A stretch of DNA of 64,000 nucleotides from contig NZ_CP092362.2 of the NCBI RefSeq assembly GCF_022370635.2, positions 62,001-126,000 of the forward strand. The letters are read 5' to 3'. The translations under genes were made by a program, and so were the position numbers. The DNA comes from Mycolicibacterium crocinum (GTDB lineage Bacteria; Actinomycetota; Actinomycetes; Mycobacteriales; Mycobacteriaceae). The notes under the pieces were generated by a model. It did not search any database and had not been told where the DNA came from. It saw only the letters and a program-made list of their open reading frames with translations. Positions 50,667 through 59,020 of this stretch are shown here, one piece after another. Within the stretch, counting starts at the first letter, position 1; each line of letters starts with the position of its first letter.

Positions 50667-51671
50667 GTGCACGTGCGTGACACGAAGTTGACCGTCGATG
50701 ACATCACCGGTGTCGTCGGCATTATCCCTACGCCCTCCATCGCGACGGCCGACCAACCGGGCACCGCGTTCTCCGTAGACCTCGATGAGGCGGCGACGCT
50801 CGCCGACGCGATGGTCCGTGGCGGGGTCGATGTGCTCATGACCACAGGCACCTTCGGCGAGTGCGCCTCGCTGACGTGGGACGAGTTGCAGAGCTTTGTC
50901 GCCACCGTGGTCGACGCCGTCGCGGGACGTATCCCGGTTTTCGCCGGAGCGACGACGCTCAATACCCGCGATACGATCACGAGGGGTCGCCGGCTCGGCG
51001 AGCTCGGCGCCGATGGCCTGTTCGTGGGTCGTCCGATGTGGCTGCCCCTGGATGACGCCGGCATCGTGCGCTTCTACCGGGATGTGGCCGAGGCAGTGCC
51101 GAACATGGCATTGGTGGTCTACGACAACCCCGGCGCCTTCAAGGGAAAGATCGGGACGCCCGCCTACGAGGCACTCAGCCAGATACCCCAGGTCGTCGCT
51201 GCCAAGCATCTCGGGCTGCTCAGTGGCTCCGCCTTCCTTTCCGACCTCCGCGCGGTAAGCGGTCGCGTGCGGCTACTGCCGCTTGAGACTGACTGGTACT
51301 ACTTTGCGCGGCTCTTCCCAGAAGAGGTCACCGCCTGCTGGTCGGGCAATGTGGCCTGCGGCCCTGCGCCAGTAACGCACTTGCGCGACCTAATCAGAGC
51401 CCGCCGCTGGGACGACTGCCAAGCGCTCACCGACGAACTCGAGGGGGCTCTTGAGACGCTGTACCCGGGCGGCAACTTCGCCGAATTCCTCAAGTACAGC
51501 ATCCAGATCGACAACGCCCAATTCCAGGCGGCCGGTTTTATGCGCACGGGGCCCACCCGACCGCCGTACACCGAAGTGCCGGAGTCCTATTTGGCTGGCG
51601 GGCGCGAGGCCGGCAAGAACTGGGCCGCACTCCAGCAGCGCTATGCGTCACTTCCCGTCTCGAACCACTGA
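50667..51671 (+). CDS. Hydratase-aldolase of the NahE/PhdJ type
   Basis: This protein of 334 residues is strongly like trans-o-hydroxybenzylidenepyruvate hydratase-aldolase NahE: GTFGECASLTWDELQSFVATV, GATTLNTRDT, MALVVYDNPGAF (Tyr), QVVAAKHLGLLS (Schiff-base Lys) and the C-terminal RTGPTRPPYTEVPESYLAGG. Such enzymes hydrate the benzalpyruvate side chain and split off pyruvate, leaving an aromatic aldehyde. Next to a PhdI-like dioxygenase the likely substrate is 2'-carboxybenzalpyruvate, giving 2-carboxybenzaldehyde (PhdJ). GTG 50667 follows GAGAGAGG. Confidence 0.85.
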   Translation: MHVRDTKLTVDDITGVVGIIPTPSIATADQPGTAFSVDLDEAATLADAMVRGGVDVLMTTGTFGECASLTWDELQSFVATVVDAVAGRIPVFAGATTLNTRDTITRGRRLGELGADGLFVGRPMWLPLDDAGIVRFYRDVAEAVPNMALVVYDNPGAFKGKIGTPAYEALSQIPQVVAAKHLGLLSGSAFLSDLRAVSGRVRLLPLETDWYYFARLFPEEVTACWSGNVACGPAPVTHLRDLIRARRWDDCQALTDELEGALETLYPGGNFAEFLKYSIQIDNAQFQAAGFMRTGPTRPPYTEVPESYLAGGREAGKNWAALQQRYASLPVSNH

Positions 51672-51689
51672 ATCGCCTGAGGACAGCAC

Positions 51690-52580
51690 ATGTTGGTGAA
51701 AGCGTTGGGTTATGTGGGTGTGGAGTCTCCGGATGCGAAGGAGTGGTTGGCGTTCGGTCCGGAGGTTTTGGGGATGGAGGCGGTTGAGGCGTCCAGTGGG
51801 TCGGTCCTGTTGCGGATCGACGACGCGGATCACCGGATCGCCGTTCATCACGGGGACCGCAACCGGATGCTGTATGCGGGCTGGGATATGGGCAGCGAGG
51901 AGGCGGTTGAGGCTGCCGGGGAGTTGTTGCATCGGCAGGGTATTGGGTTTGAGGTGGGAACCGAGGAGGACTGCGCGGCCCGCGGGGTGTTGGGCTTTGT
52001 GACGCTGTCGGATCCTTCGGGGTTGCGTCATGAGTTGTTTTACGGTCAGAAGGTGGTGCCGGGTTCCTTCCGGCCCGGTCGTGCGATATCGGGGTTCGTC
52101 ACCGGTGCGCAGGGGTTGGGTCATGTGGTGCTGGCGACGCCGGACCTTGCGCAGGCCGACCGGTTTTTGCGGGGGGTGTTGGGGTTTAAGAAGAGCGATG
52201 AGATTTACACCTTCATGGATCTGTGGTTCTACCACTGCAACCCGCGCCATCACAGCATCGCGTTGACTCCGATGCCGGGTGTGCGGGGACTGCACCACGT
52301 GATGGTCGAGGTGCAAAGTTTTGATGACGTGGGGATGGCTTATGACCTGTGCATGTCGCGCAACATTCCGCTGAGCATGACGTTGGGGCGCCATGTCAAC
52401 GATCGGATGGTGTCGTTTTACGTGCGCACACCGAGCGGGTTTGACCTCGAGTACGGCTGGGATGCGGTGACCGTCGACGAGGAAACCTGGACAGTCGCTC
52501 AGTACGACCGACCCAGTGTGTGGGGCCACCAGATGGTCGCCCAAACACCACCAGGCGCACTCGAAGCCGCAACAACATGA
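51690..52580 (+). CDS. Type I extradiol ring-cleavage dioxygenase (BphC/PhdF-like)
   Basis: This protein of 296 residues is a two-domain VOC-type extradiol dioxygenase. Iron ligands are H145 (GLGHVVLATPD), a His in LHHVMVEVQS (about 202-203) and E254 (GFDLEYGWD). Size and motifs equal 2,3-dihydroxybiphenyl and dihydroxyphenanthrene dioxygenases. In the phenanthrene pathway PhdF opens 3,4-dihydroxyphenanthrene, and the product goes to the hydratase-aldolase PhdG, for which the gene at 53180 is the candidate. Codon use is visibly richer in GGGTTG/GTTG-type runs than in its neighbours. Confidence 0.88.
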   Translation: MLVKALGYVGVESPDAKEWLAFGPEVLGMEAVEASSGSVLLRIDDADHRIAVHHGDRNRMLYAGWDMGSEEAVEAAGELLHRQGIGFEVGTEEDCAARGVLGFVTLSDPSGLRHELFYGQKVVPGSFRPGRAISGFVTGAQGLGHVVLATPDLAQADRFLRGVLGFKKSDEIYTFMDLWFYHCNPRHHSIALTPMPGVRGLHHVMVEVQSFDDVGMAYDLCMSRNIPLSMTLGRHVNDRMVSFYVRTPSGFDLEYGWDAVTVDEETWTVAQYDRPSVWGHQMVAQTPPGALEAATT

Positions 52581-52625
52581 ACGGCTCGACGGCCGAGACG
52601 ACGAAAACGATCATATGGAGGTGAA

Positions 52626-53012
52626 ATGGCGATCCAGTTTCTGACCGATGAATGGGCCGATGCGGTGACCGCCGCAGCCAATTCCGACGAGAAGTTCCGC
52701 ACTGCCGCGACGGGACATGACGTGGTGCTGCGGGTGTCCGTGTCGGGGAGCCCGTCGAGTGACAACTACTACATGCATTTCTCTGACGGGTCACTCACCG
52801 TCGGCATCGGGGCCCCGCCACGGACGCCAGACGTGGAGGCCGAAATCACTTACGAAACGAATATCGAACTCTCCCGGGGTGCGCTCAACGGCCAGACCGC
52901 GGCCATGACCGGGCAGATGAAAGCCGTCGGCAACATGATGAAGATGATGTCGATCGGAAAAGCCCAGGATCGGCTCGCTGAACTCGAGAGCGGCTTAGAC
53001 ATCGACTACTAG
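52626..53012 (+). CDS. SCP2/sterol-carrier-like small protein
   Basis: This protein of 128 residues follows ATATGGAGGTGAA before ATG 52626. The sequence shows the SCP2-type pattern: a short helix, beta strands (VVLRVSVSGSPSSDNYYMHF, DVEAEITYETNIELSRGAL) and C-terminal helices with GQMKAVGNMMKMMSIGKAQDRL. SCP2 domains bind lipids or hydrophobic CoA esters in a tunnel. Encoded between an extradiol dioxygenase and a PAH-type aldolase, it might carry or buffer hydrophobic ring intermediates; this is a guess from position. Confidence 0.7.
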   Translation: MAIQFLTDEWADAVTAAANSDEKFRTAATGHDVVLRVSVSGSPSSDNYYMHFSDGSLTVGIGAPPRTPDVEAEITYETNIELSRGALNGQTAAMTGQMKAVGNMMKMMSIGKAQDRLAELESGLDIDY

Positions 53013-53179
53013 CACTTATCGCGGCGCCTAGAGTTGACTTCGCGCCGAGGGACACAATGCCACGAACGGGTATGCATCGGCACTTACCATCGACTCAAGT
53101 CCCACCCTGGACGGTCCGGCGCGACCATACCGCCAACAACGCCATTCCGAAAATCCTCAAACCAGATTGGACACGGCTC

Positions 53180-54205
53180 ATGACAACACGCACCAGCGAA
53201 CTCGTTCCCAGCGACATGAAGGGGTTGTGGGGATTCGTGCCAGCCTGCTCGACGCCGGACGCCGCCGATGTCAACGCGGTCGACACGATCGACACCGATG
53301 CGCTCGCGTCTCTGGTGGATCGACTGGTGCGTGATGGTGTCGACGGCATCGTGACGACCGGCAGCGCCGGCGAGTCGCACACCCTTTCCGACGACGAATA
53401 CCGCACGCTCATCACCACGGTCGTGGAGACGGTGAACGCCCGGGTTCCGGTGTTCGTTGGTGCCAGCACGCTCAACACGCGCGACTCGATCCGACGCGCC
53501 CGCGTCATCGCCGACCTCGGGGCGGACGGGATCATGAGCGGACCGCCGATGTACTTGCCGCAGACTGCCGAGAACGCGGTCCAGTACTACAAAGACCTCG
53601 CCGAGGCCGTTCCGGAGCTGGCGATCATGATCTACCAGAACCCGCACGCGTTCCGCATCACATTGCCGCCCGGTGCATTTAGGGAGCTGGCCCAGATTCG
53701 CAATATCGTTGCGCTCAAGCAGACCTCGATGGACATCTTCAATGTGATCGGCGCCATCAAAGCGGTCAAGGACAAGATGTCGGTCCTCGTCTTGGACCAA
53801 TTGATGTACCCCGCAATGATGTTCGGCGCTGCCGGAGCGTGGAGCATCGACGTATGCATGGGCCCTTGGCCCGCGCTTTCGCTGCGCGATGCATGCCAGC
53901 GTGGCGACTGGACAGAGGCCGCGACCATCGCCGACCAGATGCAGGCGCCATTTCGAACGCTGGGCCTGACCATGGAGGAATTCCAAGCCATGCAGTCCGC
54001 CTGGTGGAAGATCGCAATCGACACTGCGGGCTATGGGCGTGCTGGGGCTGCTCGGCCGCCCTTCGTTCACATACCGCAGACCGTCGTCGACTCCGCGCAC
54101 CGCTACGGTGAACGCTGGGCAGGACTTGCGGAGCGCTATCACCGGTCAAGGGAAGCCGCTGGGCTGCCGCCTGCCGCGGCGAACGTCGCCGCCGCCTCGT
54201 CATAG
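53180..54205 (+). CDS. Hydratase-aldolase of the PhdG/NahE type, second copy
   Basis: The start is ATG 53180, giving 341 residues; an upstream in-frame ATG at 53057 adds a low-complexity stretch and is unlikely. It has GSAGESHTLSDDEYRTLITT, GASTLNTRDSI, LAIMIYQNPHAF (Tyr) and NIVALKQTSMD (Schiff-base Lys), and the shared RPPFVHIPQTVVDSA end. It differs from the 50667 enzyme in the first motif (GSAGESHTL for GTFGECASL), so the two should act on different ring-cleavage products. The best candidate substrate is the product of the extradiol dioxygenase, as PhdG does. Confidence 0.82.
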   Translation: MTTRTSELVPSDMKGLWGFVPACSTPDAADVNAVDTIDTDALASLVDRLVRDGVDGIVTTGSAGESHTLSDDEYRTLITTVVETVNARVPVFVGASTLNTRDSIRRARVIADLGADGIMSGPPMYLPQTAENAVQYYKDLAEAVPELAIMIYQNPHAFRITLPPGAFRELAQIRNIVALKQTSMDIFNVIGAIKAVKDKMSVLVLDQLMYPAMMFGAAGAWSIDVCMGPWPALSLRDACQRGDWTEAATIADQMQAPFRTLGLTMEEFQAMQSAWWKIAIDTAGYGRAGAARPPFVHIPQTVVDSAHRYGERWAGLAERYHRSREAAGLPPAAANVAAASS

Positions 54206-54260
54206 ACGCCGGGGAAGAACCGTCAGGGCGACCTGCTGACCACTCCCCCCACCTAGGCGT

Positions 54261-56034
54261 CTAGGAGCCTGCTGATTTAAGGGCGTTTGGGGCGGGGTGT
54301 CTCAGAGCGCTCTGTGGCGCGTCGGTTTTTAGTCAGGCCCTGGGTCGACAGGTTCGAGGGGCACCCCGCTGTGTTGAGCGTGGCACCAGGTGGTGTCGAA
54401 GGCAAGGCCCTATGAGATCAGGCGATGGCCCAGGTGGTGCCGGTGTGGGTTAGTCCCATTGTGATGAGGCGGCGCAGGTTCAGTGCTGCGCTGCGGTGGT
54501 GCAGCCAGTGGTCGTTCTTCGGGACGCCGCGGTAGCGGACTTTGCGGTTTCCTCGGGTCAGCCAGGCGATCGAGCGTTCCACCATGGGTCGGTGCCGGCG
54601 GTACTCGGTCTGCCACTCGGGGGTGCGGGCGGCTGCGCGGGCAGCGCGGAGGTGGTGTTCGTGTTCGCCTATGGTGAGATTGCGTCCGTCCTTGGCGGTG
54701 GTGCACTGTGCCGCTAAAGGGCATGAACGACAACGTGTTCTGAACCCAGTGCTACCACTGGGGGTGATCGGCCGGGTGTGCCCGGCCGGGCAGGTGACGG
54801 TACGAGCATCGAAGTCGACGTGGAAGTCGTCGCTGCTGAACCCACCGGGAACCGGGGTCCGCAACGGGATCGGTTTGATCACCGCGACATGCTGACGATC
54901 AGCCAACGCTGCCCGCGCATGACCGGTCCCATAGGCCGAATCACCGAGCACCCGCACCGGAGCGGCTTCATCGTCGAGTAGGGCCAGTCCGATGATGGCT
55001 TCGTGGTTGCCGGGGCCGCTGGCCTTGGTTAATGCGCAGTCAGTGATGATTCCAGTGTCAGGCTCCACCGCGATGTGGGCTTTGAAACCGTCTTGGCGAC
55101 GGTGCACCGTCTTATGCGCATGACGGGCATCAGGATCGACGGTGGAGATGACCCGATCGGTGGCCACTTTTTGGGCGATCTGCCAGTGCCCATCGGTGCC
55201 ATCAGAGCCCTCGACGGGTTCAACGTCTTGGCCTGCGATCAACGCCAACAACGCCACCGCCTCCCCAGCCCGTGGTCCCAGCTGCTGTTCGGGCAGATGC
55301 CCGAGCAGCCGGTGGGCGTCACCGACCAATGCATCGATCAGCTGGTCGCGGGCGGCCTTGTCGTTCCATGCGATCGCCGGTTTTCCCGGGTCGTCGTAAT
55401 CATGGGCGGTGCACTGAGTCTCGATGACCTGCGCGGCACCGGCGACCTCGCGCCGGACCCGGCGGATCGCGGCGATCAACTGCGTGACGGTGTCCTGGGT
55501 GGCGGCCGCGTCATCCAGGACGGTGGAGTCCAAGGCGCGGCGCGTCTTGTTGGCCAGTACCCCGGTCTCGGCCACCACGGCTTTAACCGCTTCAAAGATC
55601 CGATTCGGTCGATCCGATGCCGCCAACCGGCGCCGCCAGTAGGTCAAGGTCGTGGAGTGAAACGCGCCCGCGGTGATCGGCAATCCGCACGCGGCTTTCC
55701 ACCGCAGGTCAAAGGTCACCGCATCCACGGTCTCGTTATCGGACAGGCCATGCAAAGCCTGCAGCGTGATCACCGAGGCCATCACCTCAGCGGGCACGCT
55801 CGGACGGCCTCGACGTGACGGGAACAGATCGGCGAACATCGCCTCGGGAAACAGCTCATGCCGATGCCCCGCGAGGAACGCAAACATGCTGTCGGACTTC
55901 AGAAGATGCCCGGCAACCGACTCCGCATCCAACAACTCACGCTGATCATCCGAACGACCCTGCACCCACCAATCATCCCAACAGCGCAGGCCAACCCACC
56001 CCCGCCACGCGGGATTAAATCAGCAGTCTCCTAG
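54261..56034 (-). mobile_element. IS1182-family insertion sequence
   Basis: This element of about 1.77 kb is bounded by 20-bp inverted repeats, CTAGGAGCCTGCTGATTTAA at 54261-54280 and its complement at 56015-56034, with one mismatch. The outermost CTAG is palindromic and could be a 4-bp target duplication, making the element proper 54265-56030. The transposase runs left and is intact. The element lies between the aldolase gene and a stretch of decayed DNA. Confidence 0.88.
54418..55965 (-). CDS. IS1182-family transposase
   Basis: This is a 515-residue transposase. It has the IS1182 pattern: an N-terminal DUF772-like domain (MFADLFPSRRGRPSVPAEVMA, LHGLSDNETVDAVTFDLRWK), RALDSTVLDDA (first Asp), RVLGDSAYG (second Asp) and the C-terminal YRRHRPMVERSIAWLTRGNR with the catalytic Glu. 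CPAGHTRPI, CRSCPLAAQC form a zinc-like cluster. No frameshift is visible, so the element may be active. Confidence 0.92.
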   Translation of the reverse strand: MQGRSDDQRELLDAESVAGHLLKSDSMFAFLAGHRHELFPEAMFADLFPSRRGRPSVPAEVMASVITLQALHGLSDNETVDAVTFDLRWKAACGLPITAGAFHSTTLTYWRRRLAASDRPNRIFEAVKAVVAETGVLANKTRRALDSTVLDDAAATQDTVTQLIAAIRRVRREVAGAAQVIETQCTAHDYDDPGKPAIAWNDKAARDQLIDALVGDAHRLLGHLPEQQLGPRAGEAVALLALIAGQDVEPVEGSDGTDGHWQIAQKVATDRVISTVDPDARHAHKTVHRRQDGFKAHIAVEPDTGIITDCALTKASGPGNHEAIIGLALLDDEAAPVRVLGDSAYGTGHARAALADRQHVAVIKPIPLRTPVPGGFSSDDFHVDFDARTVTCPAGHTRPITPSGSTGFRTRCRSCPLAAQCTTAKDGRNLTIGEHEHHLRAARAAARTPEWQTEYRRHRPMVERSIAWLTRGNRKVRYRGVPKNDHWLHHRSAALNLRRLITMGLTHTGTTWAIA

Positions 56035-56738
56035 GTCTGTAGCCAACGTCGCCAGCCCACTCAGCAGCGACTGAACTTCGGGCAGGACTGCCAAGCGCCG
56101 AGCAATGCGACGGCGGCGAGGTTGAACAATGCCGCCTGCTCGCGGCCACCGATCTGGTGGGCTTCTCCGAGAGCCCGTGCGCGGTGATGGGTCAGCCAGT
56201 CAGGATTGCGATCGAGAGCAGCGTCAGATAGGAAGTCGCACCCGAGCCAACGCGTCGCCGAGCATCGAGATAGTGTGCACCACAAGCGTTTTCGCTGCCG
56301 TGGCCACGGCGAGCATGTCACAAGTCACAAGCGCCACGGGCGGTCTGCCAGGGACCATGCCGGCGATGACTTGGAGATGCCCGAACCGATAGGCGCGGCA
56401 ATCGGCATCGCCTGCCGACCCGGGCGATCGGGGGAGTGGAGTCGGCTAACGCCCGCCACCGGGTTGTTCGTCGGACAATAGCGGCAACGACCGCCGCGCG
56501 TGCTCTTGTTCCCGCGCCCCGCGGCCGAATGTTCTTAGCAGGGCACCGACAGCACGACGACATCGCCACAGACCTCGGCCATTGCGGGGCTGGCTGCCCC
56601 GGCGCAAAGGCAAGTCGGTCAAAGAGAACAACACGTCCAGTCGCGATCTTGCTTGCACTGCCGCAGCCTGCCGAACGCGTCGTAAATGCCTGATTCGTCA
56701 GGACTTAGCGTGATCTCGTCTACATAAGGTGACGCGCC
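56035..56738. other. 704-bp decayed region between two insertion sequences
   Basis: No intact gene is present. On the minus strand about 56064-56230 reads SDAALDRNPDWLTHHRARAL and AALFNLAAVALLGAWQ, which is protein-like in composition and may be a gene relic, but no family is recognised. The frame is broken at about 56230 where another frame (AAKTLVVHTISMLGDALARV) continues. It is best seen as debris left by repeated IS activity. Confidence 0.35.
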
Positions 56739-58163
56739 GGGTCCGTCAGATTAACGGTGTAAGCGGCATCTTCGGTTAGGTGGTTTCGCTGCCCGGCATG
56801 CGGTCGGCGAAGGTGATCGCGAAGGCGTTCAGGGCTGGTTTCCAGCGTATGGTCCATCGCTTCTGTCCGGTCCCGGTCGGGTCCAGCGACCGGGTGACCA
56901 AGTATAGGCACTTCAGCGCCGCCTGCTCGGTGGGAGAATGACCGCGGGCCCGCACGGCGCGGCGGTAGCGGGCGTCAACGATTCAGTAGCATTGGTCGAA
57001 CAGATCACCTTCCTTGTCTCGGTGTCGTAGTCCAGGAACGGAATGAACTCACTCCACGCGTTGCGCCACAATCGAATCGCCGCCGGTAGCGGTTACCCCA
57101 CTGGGCCTCGAATGCGTCCAGCGCTGCCGCTGCAGCCTCGGCGTTGACCGCGGTGTAGATCGGCCGCAACGCCTTGGCAATGGCGTCGCGGTGCTGGCGC
57201 CCGGCATAGCGGAACGTCCCACGGATCAAATGGATGACACACGTCTGGACCACAGTGTCGGGGGAACACCGCGCCCACCGACTGCGGTAAGCCTTTGAGC
57301 CCGTCGCAGACCAGGAAGAAGATGTCGGCCACCCCGCGGTTCTTCAGCTCGGTGAGTACCGCCAGCCAGTATTTGGCTGACTCGCCATCGCCCTCGCCGG
57401 CCCACATGCCCAGCACGTCACGATGCCCGGCCAGGTCCACCCCGATCGCGGCGTAGATGGGCCTGGGGCCGACCTGGCCGTCGCGGATCTTGACGTGCAG
57501 GGCGTCGATGAACACCGCGGCGTACACGCGTTCCAGCGGGCGGGTGTGCCACACGGTCATCTCCTCGACCACGCGGTCGGTGATCCGACTGATCGTGTCC
57601 TTGGACACCGACGCGCCGTAGATGTCGGCGAAATGGGCGCTGATCTCGCCGGTGGTCAGCCCGCGGGCATACAGCGACAACACCACCTCGTCGACATCGG
57701 TCAGGCGACGTTGGCGCTTCTGGACGATCTGGGGTTCGAAGCTGCCGGCGCGGTCGCGCGGCACCTCGATCTCGATCTGCCCGCCCGCATCGGTCAGTAC
57801 GGTCTTGGCCCGGGTTCCGTTGCGGGAGTTGCCCGAGCCATACCCAGCCGGATCGCGACGGTCATAGCCCAGGTGCTCGGACAGTTCCTCGTCCAGAGCG
57901 GTCTCGATGACCGTCTTGGTCATCGCCTTGAGCAACCCGCCCGGACCGGTCAGCGATACGCCGGCCTCGCGTACCAACTCCCGGGCAACCTCGAGCTCGT
58001 CGACCTCACCGCTATCCGGGACATCAATGGCCGCCACGGCGGCCTCATCATCGGGATTCTGCGATGGCTCCACAGCCACGACAGTTTCGGTCATCACGCG
58101 ACCTTTCCGGCCCCGACACACCGGGGCCGATCAGGCCGTTTACACCGTTACCGCGACAGTCCC
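56739..58163 (-). mobile_element. IS256-family element 2, copy A, with 8-bp target duplication
   Basis: This 1,425-bp element has ends GGGTCCGTCAGATTAACGG on the left and the complement of GGGACTGTCGCGGTAACGG on the right, sharing TAACGGTGTAA. Perfect 8-bp direct repeats GACGCGCC flank it (56731-56738 and 58164-58171), so copy A inserted here by transposition as one unit. Its transposase has frameshifts. Copy B (62951 onward) is nearly identical and inverted relative to it. Confidence 0.9.
56776..58094 (-). pseudogene. IS256-family transposase, copy A, with three single-base indels
   Basis: The frame starts at ATG 58092-58094 (MTETVVAVEPSQ) and runs intact through the DDE residues of FIDALHVKIRDGQV and LVCDGLKGLPQSVG. 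It breaks at a run of five C (coding strand; 57260-57264), where VFP should lead to TVVQTCVIHLI. Two further lost bases lie near 57085 (RYPAAIRLW expected) and 56977 (ESLNARY expected). The stop would be at 56776. Compared with copy B it also lacks three codons (QAR) near residue 47. All lesions lie in short homopolymers, so sequencing error cannot be excluded for the two not shared with copy B. Confidence 0.85.
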
Positions 58164-58291
58164 GACGCGCCAGGCGCCCGGGCATTGCGCATCCGATGGA
58201 GGCGCCACATGAGCTCGCGTCCAGATTCGGTTGTGCAGCATCATCATTAGTTGCGCGCCGTTTTGGCCGTGGTTCATTTGGAGATGTTGTC

Positions 58292-58320
58292 TTGACGGGC
58301 CGGTGTGACGTATCTAGCAT
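58292..58320 (+). promoter_or_regulatory. Promoter of the redox cassette
   Basis: TTGACG (58292-58297) and TAGCAT (58315-58320) are exactly 17 bases apart, a near-consensus sigma-A-type pair. It lies outside the IS256 copy A (which ends at 58163), 77 bp before the beta-subunit gene, so the cassette has its own promoter. No gene is seen in 58172-58396. Confidence 0.5.
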
Positions 58321-58396
58321 TCTCTACAGCGGAGGACGCATCTGTTCAGCAGAATATCGAGTCAGTGTTGATGGTCTGGTCGAGGAGTTCGGTGTG

Positions 58397-58906
58397 ATGA
58401 ACGCGGTCGCGGTCGATCGAGATACCCGTGAGGCCGTCGAGGCGTTCATGTTCCGGGAGGCGGAGCTACTCGATGGGGGGCAGTTCCGAGAATGGTTGGG
58501 TCTGCTCGACCCCGACATCCGGTATGTGGTTCCGGTGCGCACCACCCGTGAGGATTCCGCGGGTTGGGTGGGCGCGATCGCGCACTGGAACGACGACTAC
58601 ACGGGCTTGGAGATGCGGGTCCTCCGCGGCGAGACGGACTTCTCGTGGGCCGAGTCACCTCGGTCGCGGACCCGGCACTTCGTGTCCAACATCCGCACGA
58701 CTGCCGGACCGGAGGCTGATGAGTTGACCGTGCGCTCAAATCTCTTGTTCTTCCGCAGCCGCGGAGACAGCGGCCGGTGGGAGTTGCTCTCGGCCGAACG
58801 CGTCGACGTGTTGCGCCGCACCGACGATTCGCTGCGGCTCGCTCGGCGCGAGGTGTTACTCGATCACTCGACGTTGCCTATCGACAACCTGTCGGTAGTC
58901 CTGTAG
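58397..58906 (+). CDS. Ring-hydroxylating dioxygenase beta-like subunit without an alpha partner
   Basis: The start is ATG 58397 behind GAGGAG, giving 169 residues. It is close to the operon 1 beta subunit: FREAELLDGGQFREWLGLLD, RYVVPVRTTRE, HWNDDYTGLEMRVLRGETDF, SWAESPRSRTRHFVSNIRT, then ARREVLLDHSTLPIDNLSVVL. No alpha subunit is encoded in this cassette; upstream lies an IS and downstream a flavoprotein. It either serves an alpha subunit made elsewhere or has taken on a role of its own, as stand-alone NTF2-like enzymes do. I see no disabling mutation. Confidence 0.82.
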   Translation: MNAVAVDRDTREAVEAFMFREAELLDGGQFREWLGLLDPDIRYVVPVRTTREDSAGWVGAIAHWNDDYTGLEMRVLRGETDFSWAESPRSRTRHFVSNIRTTAGPEADELTVRSNLLFFRSRGDSGRWELLSAERVDVLRRTDDSLRLARREVLLDHSTLPIDNLSVVL

Positions 58907-58966
58907 GGCCAGCTCCGTTCACCCCCTCCGCGTGGATATCGCCGATTCCAGAAAGGGTCCAACCAT

Positions 58967-59020
58967 ATGACCACCGAAACAACCGAGACGGACTTGATCG
59001 AGATGTTGGTGAAGGCGTGA
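58967..59020 (+). CDS. 17-codon ORF overlapping the flavoprotein start
   Basis: A short frame reading MTTETTETDLIEMLVKA has a good AGAAAGGG six bases before its ATG (58967) and ends in a TGA (59018-59020) that overlaps the flavoprotein GTG by GTGA. The flavoprotein itself lacks a separate ribosome-binding site, so this frame may serve to couple its translation. It may also be the last trace of a shortened gene. Confidence 0.4.
   Translation: MTTETTETDLIEMLVKA

Noticed and set aside
49581..51209. Minus-strand open frame of 542 codons across two plus-strand genes
   Set aside because: It covers the 3' and 5' parts of two well-supported genes and has no domain.
53057..53179. N-terminal extension of the second hydratase-aldolase from an upstream ATG
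   Set aside because: The extra 41 residues do not resemble the family, whose members start close to the TELVPSD-like segment after 53180.
56446..56693. Short open frames in the region between IS1182 and IS256 copy A
   Set aside because: They overlap each other on both strands and show no family pattern; treated as debris.
58064..58396. Extended N-terminus of the cassette beta subunit
   Set aside because: The open frame reaches back into IS256 copy A. The family start and a GAGGAG site fit ATG 58397.
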